This document shows positions 1 through 9,091 of a stretch of DNA of 64,000 nucleotides, one piece after another. The first letter of the stretch is position 1. Every line of letters starts with the position of its first letter. The notes under the pieces are model-generated. The model did no database searches and was not told where the DNA came from. It worked only from the letters and a program-made list of their open reading frames with translations. The translations under genes and the position numbers were made by a program. Source of the DNA: Calycina herbarum (taxonomy: Eukaryota > Ascomycota > Leotiomycetes > Helotiales > Pezizellaceae); contig LLEY01000036.1 of assembly GCA_001414485.1 (NCBI GenBank), forward strand, positions 1 through 64,000, given 5' to 3'.

Positions 1-670
1 CCCCCCACCTGAATATAATTCCAAACACGTAAATAAACAAACAAGAACTTTAACCCCTCCTTTCTAATACCTACCTAGATTCTCTACCTTCCAATACATC
101 TCTCAATCACGGCAAGAAGCCGTACACAAGAATTCGTCGAATCGGTGTTAAAGATCGTATTCTGGGAGGATATTATGTTTGTTGCGGCGGAGTTATATTA
201 CATCTTTGTGAGGGGATGTTAGTATATTATAGGAATGAGGGACCTTAGGGTTGGGGAAGTGGAGGAAAATAAAATTGGGTTTCTCGGAGGCCATCTCAAG
301 TTTGTTTATTTGATTCGGTTGTGTGAAACTTGTTGGTAGAATTATTTTTGGTGAATAATGTTACGAATTTTCCCCCGAGAAAATGATCTGAATTTTGATA
401 TCGAGATTTTCAGAGGACAATTGAAATCTTGACTAGTCTGTAAAAAGTTGTTGGAAAATGTTAAATGTTCCTGTGATGGTGTCGACTAGAAGAAGAAGAT
501 GGTGGGGTGAAAAATGGAGAGGTGATTTGTCTTCTATGTCTTGTCTAAACAGGGTCTAAATGCCCATCCTCGAGCCATCCCAACTATGCACCTCTACTCT
601 CTATTTCGTTATTTTCAGACCCGTCTTCCCGACCTGCCAAATCACTTCCTCACTCTAACCCTCAGCGACT
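1..670. other. Gene-free left edge
   Basis: No supported coding region, RNA gene or repeat was seen in this stretch. It precedes the stop codon of the TatD gene, so its right part is expected to be that gene's 3' region. A gene beginning left of the window cannot be excluded. Confidence 0.5.
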
Positions 671-2100
671 TCATTTCTCAACCACCTCACCCAGTCCAAA
701 CATCCTAACACTATTCCCCCAAGCAGCCTCACAAATCTCCCTCAGACTGACCCCCTTAACACCAGCGACAACCCACGCAACCTTCCCAATACACGCACTC
801 TCATTCCGTCCCTTGACCAGTTTCCCTTCACTCCATTTCTCCTTCTTAACCCACTCCTTAGCCCACGGATCTTCCCATCCCTCTGCCGCTTTCAAATACC
901 CAGCTGACGCGTGAGAAGCCCTGCATTCACACCAAGGCCCATCTGTCTCCAACATCAGATATTCTAATGGAATTTCTTTCACCACATCCAAGTTTTCTTG
1001 TGTTTTTAAAGAACAGCCATTTATTCCTATACTCCAGCCCAAAGAGACTAGTTCTTTCATTTCTGCGAGGGTACCGGTGAATGAATGGACTACCCCGCGT
1101 TTTGGGAGGGAGGAGCTGTATTCTGAGAGGATCTTTATGAAATCTTCGTGTGCGGCGCGGGAGTGGAGGAAGAGGGGGAGATTTAGGGTGCTGGCGAGTG
1201 TCAGTTGAGAGGAGAAGGATTGCCGCTGGGCGGCGGCATCGCAGAGGGTGAGACGGTCGTAGTCGAGGCCTAGTTCGCCGTATGCTACGACTGTGTGAGG
1301 GGGTGCGGATTCGTAGAGTGTTTTCAATTCTGAGATGATTGGGGAGGAGGCTTCGGCGGAGACGAAGGAGGAGGAGGAGCAAGGATGGATTCCGAGGGTT
1401 GTGTAGATTGTGCCGGCTGTTGTTGCTTGTTAGTTCTTGACTTGATTTGGTGTTGAGATGCAAGAGGGTGGATGCCGAGAGGGGGGAGGAAGGGAGTGGC
1501 ATACGGTATTCCTTCGCCAATTCAATTGCCTTTTCACTTTCTGATATGTCGGAGCCGGTGACGAGGAGTTTTGTACATCCTACTGATTGCGCTCGACTGA
1601 TTACTCCAGAGATATCGGAGGGGTGTCGTTGGGTTCCATGGTAGAGTCCTGTGTATACGGGATCGGTGAGGTTGATTCCTATCTACTGTGAATTGTGAGG
1701 TTAGTCTACTTTCTTCCTGCATTGTATACAATTCCGCGAGAGGGAGAACCACAACTACTGCTACGAAGATGCTTGAATAATCATTCTGCGAGAAGGCTTA
1801 GGAGGATCAAGAATTCGGTTATCTAATTCTTTTAAACATTACCGGGTAATGCATATAATTGTACTGGAAGTTTCGCACAGTTTTGACTATGGCAGGTCTA
1901 CTGAGAAGAAAGAATGTTTCTCTTACATCTACATATCTTGGTTTGTACCCCTCGGATGCCTTTTGCGCCTCGGATGAGGCGGAGAGATTGGTCGTCATCG
2001 TGAATCTGCGAACTATAGGGGTGGTTCGAAAATGGATGGAGGTCTTGATTATAGCTCGAGAAGTTTGGCAAAGGGATGTGGGATGAAAAAGACGATTCAT
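671..2100 (-). CDS. TatD-family metal-dependent deoxyribonuclease, three exons
   Basis: Assembled exons 2100-1927, 1682-1505 and 1416-671 give 365 aa. TatD proteins are TIM-barrel metal-dependent DNases with 3'-5' exonuclease activity, linked to DNA repair and apoptotic DNA degradation. Seen: RYVDIGINLTDP at the N-terminal strand (eukaryotic TatD has DIG.NLTD in place of the bacterial HxH), TLGIHP, GELGLDYDR (metal Glu), PLFLHSR, VVHSFTG (metal His) and LMLETDGPW (Asp). Intron 1 starts GTAAGA after RYVD; intron 2 starts GTATGC, has a CTAAC branch and ends CAG, restoring EYPGTIYTTLGIHP across the join. The start at 2100 adds a basic, hydroxylated leader (MNRLFHPTSL...) like a mitochondrial presequence. 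An internal Met at 1998 would give a cytosolic/nuclear form of 331 aa. It is divergent from the membrane-protein gene at 2516. Confidence 0.9.
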
Positions 2101-2515
2101 GAAGATTGATGGTGTTGTTGATTTGAATCCAGAATGGAGGTAAAAAGGGTCTGGATGACCCCTGTTTTGTTCAGCCTTGGGCCCGGCCGAGATCCACAAT
2201 CATTTCTTGGGGAACTTGATGAGTGGACATTAACTAACTACGAGTGTTCTAGTTACTGATTTAAAAAAAGATTCGAGTGTGCCGTCTCTTCCGTATGGGC
2301 ACGATAGGCAAGTAATTTTCTTTGTTGGTTCCTTATCAACATTCCTCGCTGAATGCAGATTTCTCTTTTTGACTACGTCTGAATAGCTTCGACGATAGCA
2401 ATTGTTATTCCATTCTTTTCTCTATACAATTCAACTGGGCTTCTACGCTTCTTACCGTTTTCCCCTTTCTTTTCATGCGGCTGGTGGTAGTCTGTTTTGT
2501 CTGCTAGTTCGAACG
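2101..2515. promoter_or_regulatory. Divergent intergenic promoter region (TatD / membrane protein)
   Basis: This 415-bp gap lies between two divergent start codons and must hold both promoters. No specific motif is claimed. Confidence 0.4.
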
Positions 2516-4291
2516 ATGGAATCAGCTCCAGGGCGAGAGGAAGACCCTGCATACAATGGCAGCATACAAGTCGAGGACGAACCAAGGAAAACAATTGAAC
2601 TGAAGGAGCAGGAAACGGAAAGAAGATTGTCAGAGGAGTCGGGAAATCACAAGACGGCGGATCTAGAAGGAGGAACGAAAGCACCTGCGAATTCGACTTC
2701 CAGTAAAGCCGAGAGGTCGAAAGAGAAGGACATGACGACTGGGGAAGAAGAAAACAAGTCGGAGGGGAGGCAATTGCCGAAGAAATCGCTCGAAAAGCCA
2801 ACGTCGACGAGAAATAGCGATATTGAAGATATCGAAATCCCCCCAATCTCAGCAGAATCGAGATCAACAACCACCAAAACCCTCGTAGAAACACCAACCC
2901 TCTCCTCGATATCCAATGACTCCCCATATTCCGAAATCACAACTACCTCAGAACCGAAAGATGTCTCGACCACTCAGCCATGGACATCCAAATCCTCAAC
3001 CTTCGTCCTTTCCAAAAATAAGAAGAAATGGCTTACAACAAACGAAAACACCCTTAAAAACAGTCTTCTAGCCGGCGTAGGCTTCCTCGAACTAGCAAAC
3101 GCAGGGGACTTCGCAGCAAACGTCTGGAACCAAATCCCAGTTCCAACATTCGCCGCCGTGCTCATGGGTCTCGGAGGAACATTTGCATTATGGATTTCCA
3201 TCTTTGCATTTATGGATATTGTGCTCGCGCGGAAAAATTACAGCCTCCTAAAACAAGAACGGAAACTTTTGAAAGCGAGAGAAGAAAGTCAGGAGAGAAA
3301 TACATACCTAGCCGTCAACTTCCGCGAACTTGGGACGGAGATTATTGATCGGATAGGCATGGATGCATTCATGGGCTTCGGAGCGGTGATGGTAGGAGTA
3401 GGTACCCTCCTCGCAATTGGGGGCGCGAACCCCAGAGTCTACCATGCTTCGAACTTACTCTCTGGGTATATTGGTAACTCGCCCGTCGCCCTGTTCGGTC
3501 TATTCAACGCTTTCTGGTCTTTATTCATCATCATAAGAGCAGAGCATCACCGTCATTGTGCCCGGAAAACTCTCATTTCTGCGCATGAAAAGGAGATTTT
3601 GGGTTTATTGAAACAGAGAACGAGAAGAGTACAATCCCATGCCGCAATCATGGGGATTGTTGGCATCGTTGGTGGCGGTGCTAGTTTAGTTACTGCTGAA
3701 CATTGGGAGGGATATCCTATTCTCATTCCTTGTATTATTTTATCTGCTTACTGTAATTGGGTTTGGAGGACGAGAGTTGGATATTCTCGACCCCTTAACG
3801 ATTCGACGTCTTCCCCTCTTGAGAATATGGGAAAACGAGCTTTGATTGAAGAGGTGGGAATTAATTCTGGGCTTTTGAAAACTTGTCAACGTTCTGGGAA
3901 GAAGAAGGTTACCTTATTTGGTGCTCTTGTTGAGGAGTCGGATTCTATGGTTTCTATCCTTGAATTCCTGGTCAGGCATGGGCTTTTTATCTCTTTCTGT
4001 TTGAGGATATTAAAAGATGGGACTCTGACGAAAAGTGTTTTTGGAACTGGGTTTGAAGAAAAGAAAGATATTGAGATTTCACCGGAAGATTTCTTGGTTC
4101 AGAAGGGGAAAGCATGTTCTGTGGCTTTGAAAGATGTTGCAGAGAAGGTTGTGAAAGAGGGAATTGAGGAGAGGTTGAGGCATAGGGAGAGATTTTTGTT
4201 GGAAGCTTTGGGGTGTTTCTTGGTGGAAGTGAAGAGAAGGAAGAAGCGCGAGGGGAAGGGAAGGAGTGATGTGGAAATTAGGGAGAAATGA
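2516..4291 (+). CDS. Fungal multi-pass membrane protein of unknown function
   Basis: An uninterrupted 591-aa frame from ATG 2516; an upstream in-frame extension to 2402 is possible but less protein-like. The first ~190 residues are hydrophilic, rich in Glu, Ser, Thr and Lys and probably disordered. Hydrophobic segments follow: VPTFAAVLMGLGGTFALW.., FGAVMVGVGTLLAIGG, VALFGLFNAFWSLFIII and two around IMGIVGIVGGGASLV and YPILIPCIILSAYCNW. Between TM1 and TM2 is a charged, possibly coiled-coil linker with KQERKLLKAREESQER. The C-terminal ~200 residues are basic and soluble. The layout resembles fungal 'integral membrane protein' families without assigned function; I cannot name a biochemical role. 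Codon use matches neighbouring genes and no intron is needed. Confidence 0.8.
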   Translation: MESAPGREEDPAYNGSIQVEDEPRKTIELKEQETERRLSEESGNHKTADLEGGTKAPANSTSSKAERSKEKDMTTGEEENKSEGRQLPKKSLEKPTSTRNSDIEDIEIPPISAESRSTTTKTLVETPTLSSISNDSPYSEITTTSEPKDVSTTQPWTSKSSTFVLSKNKKKWLTTNENTLKNSLLAGVGFLELANAGDFAANVWNQIPVPTFAAVLMGLGGTFALWISIFAFMDIVLARKNYSLLKQERKLLKAREESQERNTYLAVNFRELGTEIIDRIGMDAFMGFGAVMVGVGTLLAIGGANPRVYHASNLLSGYIGNSPVALFGLFNAFWSLFIIIRAEHHRHCARKTLISAHEKEILGLLKQRTRRVQSHAAIMGIVGIVGGGASLVTAEHWEGYPILIPCIILSAYCNWVWRTRVGYSRPLNDSTSSPLENMGKRALIEEVGINSGLLKTCQRSGKKKVTLFGALVEESDSMVSILEFLVRHGLFISFCLRILKDGTLTKSVFGTGFEEKKDIEISPEDFLVQKGKACSVALKDVAEKVVKEGIEERLRHRERFLLEALGCFLVEVKRRKKREGKGRSDVEIREK

Positions 4292-4529
4292 AGGAGATTA
4301 CCTCTGTCGAATTTTCTTACTTTTTACATTTCTTAGATGGTAGATACTCTTTAGAATAAAATAATAATCATGGCATATACAAGTTAGGCGCACCACCGAA
4401 CCGACCATTTCCTTAGGAAGTATGTACCTTATACAGGTAGGTATTCAACCAATCCATTTCAGATCATTTCTTCAGACAGTCGACACAACATGATTTTTCA
4501 AACACCAAAACAGTGCTCCATCATCCAAG

Positions 4530-4870
4530 TTTTCATGTAACCCCTCCCATCAAGGACCGAGTATGCCAACCAAAATTTTGCAAGTGAGCCATTGATTGAC
4601 CTAGTAAGCTACCAAATACCGAGTGACCCAAGCATCACATTTGGGGGCAAAAGATTTACGAGTAAGCTATCAAATACCAAGTAAGCCAACTAAAGTTTGG
4701 GGGCCAAAATTGATTGCAAGTGAGCCAAGAGTTACCCAGTAAGCTAGTAAGTAAGCTAGTAAATAACGAGTAAGCCATCAAAATATTGGGGGCCAAAACT
4801 GGTTGGCGTGTAAGCCAGCGGTAAGCCAGCAGTAAGTCAACAACTAGTTACCCAGTAAGCTAAACAAAAC
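4530..4870. repeat. Degenerate AGTAAGC-type repeat block, locus 1
   Basis: Irregularly spaced copies of (G)AGTAAGC(C/T) and related AGTGAGCC occur together with three copies of a TTTGGGGGCCAAAA-like palindromic motif (near 4640, 4696 and 4785). The same two motifs recur at 58850-59295. The block lies between the 3' ends of two convergent genes. Its origin is unknown. Confidence 0.75.
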
Positions 4871-5193
4871 ATCCCGCCACACCAACAAAAGTATATCGCA
4901 AGATCGCCCCTTGTCTTGATGAATATATTATCTTACTTTTCTCCAACCGAGACTTGGACATTTCAAAAAGGTTGTTTCTCGTTAACTACCATCATCATCT
5001 CTCCCAAACTCTAAAAACCGAAGTCCAGAAATCAAAGACCACAAAATCAAAAGGGGTATCTCCATATGGTGCACCACCATTTACCAAATTTACCAAAACT
5101 CCAAACATGCAAATGCTCCTAAATAAGACAGTGTCGCACTGTAATATCACGACTCCAAAATCTAATCCACATCATCAATATCGTGGGATGGCA

Positions 5194-6693
5194 TCACAAC
5201 CCACTCCCTCGATTCCCAACAATCCTTCCATCTCTCACACGTCCTATTGAGACACCCTCCTCCCCCGTCATCCACCCGGGCATCCGCTCCCCATCAATAA
5301 CGCCCAGTTCAACTAACTCCCTGATACCAGCAAAAATATGTTCGCCGTTGAATTCAATGTCGATTTGAGGTCGGAATTCATCTTCGGGACTATCGACTTC
5401 CTCCTCTTCAGCTTGGTTTTCCAACTCTAATTGGACACCGCTTTTCTGTCCTTTCTTCTTGACAGGTTCCTCGTCTCCCAATTCATCGGCTAGTGGGTAC
5501 TCATTATCCTCAAGATTGTTCGTTGGAAAAGGATCCAGAATACGGATAACCAGTTTCTCGATCCCCTTCTCGTCGTCCTTTTTCGCTGTATCGGCGAAGC
5601 GGACGCGCGCGAGTGCTTTTCTGCGTTTTACCATCCTTTCATCTTCCTTGATACTTCGTTTTAACCCACGTATAGGCAGCTTTTCGCCATCATTTTCCTT
5701 ATCAAATGGCGCGGGCTCTGGAGTAGGAGTAGGCAATTGGAATTTCAAAGGGTTATCATCACCATCCTTCTTCTCCTCCGCGTAAATACTCCATCCTCCA
5801 CCCGCGGAATTCGTTCGTCCCCCTCCTCTTCGATCAACAAGTGTTGCGAGACTTCGAGCGGATAGGTTTGTGGATTCGAGTTTATATCTTTCTCGCGGTC
5901 GGGAAAATGCTTTGGGTATTCCTTCCAATGTTAATCGTCGTAAACTCTTGTTATCCGCTCTAGAAACTGGTTGGCCTGGTGGTTGAGAGGTTGTGGTTAG
6001 AGAAACATAAACAAACGGCGAATCATCCGGGAAAGCGATGTAGAAAGTTTTACTCAAATCGAATGTTTGTTTTTGCGATAGGGCTAGGGAGGTATTATAC
6101 GGACTTTCGACGATGAAAACGCGGAGGATGAGGAGGGGGAGGGATTTATGTCTATCGAGATTGTAATGTGCTTTTACATCGGGGAGAATTTCGCTTTGGA
6201 GATTTCGGAGGAAGGTTGCGGGGTGGAATCGTGGTATGGAGTGTGGTTTTGTGTTTGTATTTGGGGTGTCGTTTTCTAAACGGGTGACTTTGAGGGCGGT
6301 CCATTTCTGGGATGTGGGGTGGTCGTAAAGGTATTGCATGTCTGCCATGGCTAATTGGTATAGGGTGATTCCATCTCGCCAGTCTCCTTCTACTATGCGG
6401 TCGATTACGTCTCTTTTGCTTCCTTTTGCTGATTGTAGTTCTGTGTAGATTTCCCGAAGGGCGTCGAGTGATGTGGCTGGTGGGTAGAGGTCCTGTACGT
6501 CGTCTTCTGTTTCTTCCTCCACTATGTATGGTGCTGTAACTTCTTGATTCCTCTCATCCAGCCAATCGAGTGCCAAGGATAGTAGTGATGGCCGTGATAA
6601 TCTGCCTAGTGTTTTGATGACTGCGGGGTGCTCGGAAGGTACTCTTTGGGTGGAAGGGAGGGCTGATGTTGTTGGCACTGAAAGGGAAGACAT
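5194..6693 (-). CDS. CHL4: Inner kinetochore protein Chl4/CENP-N (Mis15) homologue
   Basis: A single 499-aa frame. The N-terminus (TLGRLSRPSLLSLALDWLDE) and the following GDWRDGITLYQLAMADMQYL..HPTSQKWTALKV region match the CENP-N/Chl4 family, a constitutive centromere-associated network subunit that binds the CENP-A nucleosome together with CENP-L/Iml3. The central part (PLLILRVFIVESPY, TFYIAFPDDSPFVYVS) is the conserved beta-rich core; residues ~280-440 are low-complexity and acidic/basic, and the C-terminus ends in a short folded block (IDIEFNGEHIFAGIRELVELGVIDG) seen in fungal Chl4. Length is normal for filamentous fungi. No intron is visible. It is convergent with the upstream membrane-protein gene across the repeat block. 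Assigned from recognised family sequence pattern; no search was run. Confidence 0.87.
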   Translation of the reverse strand: MSSLSVPTTSALPSTQRVPSEHPAVIKTLGRLSRPSLLSLALDWLDERNQEVTAPYIVEEETEDDVQDLYPPATSLDALREIYTELQSAKGSKRDVIDRIVEGDWRDGITLYQLAMADMQYLYDHPTSQKWTALKVTRLENDTPNTNTKPHSIPRFHPATFLRNLQSEILPDVKAHYNLDRHKSLPLLILRVFIVESPYNTSLALSQKQTFDLSKTFYIAFPDDSPFVYVSLTTTSQPPGQPVSRADNKSLRRLTLEGIPKAFSRPRERYKLESTNLSARSLATLVDRRGGGRTNSAGGGWSIYAEEKKDGDDNPLKFQLPTPTPEPAPFDKENDGEKLPIRGLKRSIKEDERMVKRRKALARVRFADTAKKDDEKGIEKLVIRILDPFPTNNLEDNEYPLADELGDEEPVKKKGQKSGVQLELENQAEEEEVDSPEDEFRPQIDIEFNGEHIFAGIRELVELGVIDGERMPGWMTGEEGVSIGRVRDGRIVGNRGSGL

Positions 6694-7456
6694 TATTGTA
6701 CAATATGAAGCGATATCAAGTTAATTGTTGCTCAAGAGTTGTAGGCGCATGTGTTTTGATAGATTGTCGCATTGTTGATGAAGCTTGTGATACCCAGCGC
6801 GTATTCTGGTGATTTGACGCGACTTGCAGGAGAGGGTAGAGCGCCAAGCATATTCACGTGCTGTATACCCCCACTAGAGTCAACCAATCATACCCTTCAA
6901 CTGTGAGACCAAATCTTGGCGGGCTCTTGACTCGAGTCCTTTCTCCCGAAGCCGAAACAAAGCCGTGGTGCGTCGGTGGCTCCGATTGCGGGCAAGGTGG
7001 GGTGGCAAGCGGGCGATTCGTCAGCGGATTACAGAATGTGGCCGAGGAGATCCAAGGGCGCGCGCGAGTGAAGTCATGACTTAGATGACGCTGTCACCAG
7101 TTTTGACACTGGAAATGTGCCAACTTCGTAGGCCAAAGGTCTTCTTCCGTTCAGTAAACAATGGAATGTTTTCATGAAGCTATTCCAAATATCAATACCC
7201 AAGACTGGTTGACCCCAAGGTGATGCAGTTAATTGTGTTCATCCATCCACCAATCCCACCGAATTTTCCCCAGCATCCCACGTCCACGAACAACCTTCCC
7301 AGCCCATTTTTGGTGCCCTCCTGGTCCCTCCGCGCGAACCTTTAAAAGATTTAGTCATCCGACGACAGTGGGGCACTCCTCGAACTGGGACGACGCCTTT
7401 TCTTTTCCTCTCCATTTTTGCATTTTTGCCCACTGGCGTGTCTCGTCTTTTGCATC
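6694..7456. promoter_or_regulatory. Divergent region between CHL4 and the CYS3-type gene
   Basis: No gene is supported. It contains a TCACGTG element at 6854-6860, the sequence known in yeast as the Cbf1/Met4 site of sulfur genes, which is notable beside a sulfur regulator. The remainder shows no clear feature. Confidence 0.45.
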
Positions 7457-7495
7457 ATGCTTCTTGCAACTACGACAAACACCACTCGACCGTGA
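7457..7495 (+). other. Candidate 12-codon upstream ORF in the CYS3 leader
   Basis: An ATG at 7457 opens a 12-codon frame that closes with TGA at 7493-7495. It is the only ATG I found between this point and the CYS3 start at 7792. It matters only if transcription starts upstream of it, which the sequence alone does not show. Confidence 0.35.
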
Positions 7496-7654
7496 CAAAC
7501 GACAACTCAACACTTCCCCAGGATTGAAAGTCCGAGTTGTGGGAGTGAATACGGGTAGATTAAGATTACCAGAACAAGGCGCTTTTCTCGCTTGCCCCAA
7601 AAAGACGACAAAGGCTTTTGTCCGCAACCACTCAACCTCCAACGACAACTCCAC

Positions 7655-7705
7655 CTCGACTTCGACAATCCTCCTCGACCTCGACAATCCTCCTCGACCT
7701 CGATC
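7655..7705 (+). repeat. Short CTCGAC-type direct repeat in the CYS3 leader
   Basis: The element TCGACAATCCTCCTCGACC occurs twice in tandem, giving a pyrimidine-rich CTCGAC-repeated stretch about 100 nt before the start codon. It is non-coding in the CYS3 frame. Confidence 0.6.
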
Positions 7706-7791
7706 CCATATCGCATCTTGCACCGCATCGATAATTCACGACTACAAACACCCTCAAATTACCCAGCGACTCGTCGCGAAAACTGCCCACC

Positions 7792-9091
7792 ATGACTTAC
7801 AATGGCAGGAGGGGTCCGAATGTCTCCGAGTACATCGCGAACCTCAATGCGATCCCATCCGCCCAAGACCTTCAGAGCGCCCAAGACAACTTCAACCTCG
7901 ACGATGAGTTGGCTATGTTCACCAACACCCAATTCTTTGACTTCGACTTGGGACAAGATGCCGATCTACAAGCTACAAACTTTGGCGTCGAGGGCCCAGG
8001 CTCGGCTGCTGCTCCAGAGGTTACCGACATGAAGGCGATGGATTTTGGTATGCAAGGTAAGAGAGCTATGGATTTCTCAAGTCACCGCCCTTGCTATTCT
8101 CTCCTCTTTCCCCCTCGCTGTCAGGCACAAGGTGTCATGTCCAGCATTCTATTCGCAATGGATCCGTGTATCAATAGACACTTTATCCTTTCGGATGCAT
8201 CGTCGCTCATATTACTCCTCCCCTCCTGTTACCCTCCATCATCTACTCTCATTGGCAGTTCACGTGCACCACACGCTGCATATTCTTGCATATCTTTGCA
8301 GGTTGCTGCATACCCCCCTCTATCTCCTCATTTTCTCGGTATGGCTTAATCATCCCTGACGATTGCGTGATGTCACGTGTCGTGAGCTGAGGACAATAAA
8401 CCTCAACTCACCGAATCAATGGGAATGCGAGGCCTGCCGCCTGTTGTGGTTACGAGGGAGAGTCATCGAGAAATCTTTCTCCGTGTATAGCCGTCAAAGA
8501 CTGCTCTTCTCCAAAACTTCTTTCGCAAAACCAAAAAACAGCTATGCTAACCTGTATACCATGGCAGGAGATTTCTCTTTCCCGGATTTCAATGCATTCG
8601 CTGCCCCTTACTCCGAGAACACTGCCATCCCTCCACCCATCGATACAAACCAACCCATCTACCCGTCATCATCAACAACTGTTGAATCCCCAACTTCCTC
8701 CTTAGCCACACCAACCCCAGGATCCAAGCGAAAGGCTGACTCCATCTCACACACCTCTCCTTCAGCACCCGATTTCGAAGAGGCTTCTCGTCTCGCGGCT
8801 GAAGAAGACAAACGGCGTCGCAACACCGCAGCTTCCGCCCGCTTCCGAGTCAAGAAGAAGCAACGTGAGCAGGCACTCGAAAAGTCCGCAAAGGACATGA
8901 ATGACAAGGTGTCCGCGTTGGAGGGTCGCATCAACCAGCTCGAAACTGAGAACAAATGGTTGAAGAATCTCATCACGGAGAAGAACGATAACAAGGAAGA
9001 TATTGCCTTATTATGGAAGAAATTCAGTCAGGAGACTAGCGCCGATAGGAAGGGTTCTGAGCGCAAGGATGGCGTGGGAACCAAGGCATGA
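7792..9091 (+). CDS. cys-3: CYS3/MetR-type bZIP regulator of sulfur assimilation, two exons
   Basis: Exons 7792-8056 and 8568-9091 (263 codons including stop) join in phase 1 at GMQ|GDFSFPDF. CYS3-type bZIP proteins activate sulfur-acquisition genes when sulfur is limiting. Seen: an N-terminal block NGRRGPNVSEYIANLNAIP and LAMFTNTQFFDFDLGQ typical of the family; a Ser/Thr/Pro-rich middle; and a C-terminal bZIP with basic region EEDKRRRNTAASARFRVKKK (family N-x7-R pattern) followed by a leucine-type zipper (LEGRINQLETENKWLKNLI). The start ATG has a CACC context. The 511-nt intron (GTAAGA...CTAAC...CAG) is far longer than its neighbours' and carries two TCACGTG sites. An in-frame ATG at 8561 sits just before the acceptor, so a shorter form starting MAGDFSF from an internal promoter is possible. 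Confidence 0.92.
8057..8567 (+). promoter_or_regulatory. Long CYS3 intron with two TCACGTG elements
   Basis: TCACGTG occurs at 8260-8266 and 8373-8379 inside the intron. In yeast this is the Cbf1-Met4-Met28 recognition sequence of sulfur genes. The spacing to the in-frame ATG at 8561 would suit an internal promoter, which is inference only. Confidence 0.45.

Noticed and set aside
7233..7907. Long 224-codon open frame overlapping the CYS3 start
   Set aside because: Its first codon is TTG, the composition is not protein-like, and it runs through the CYS3 leader and exon 1 in another frame.
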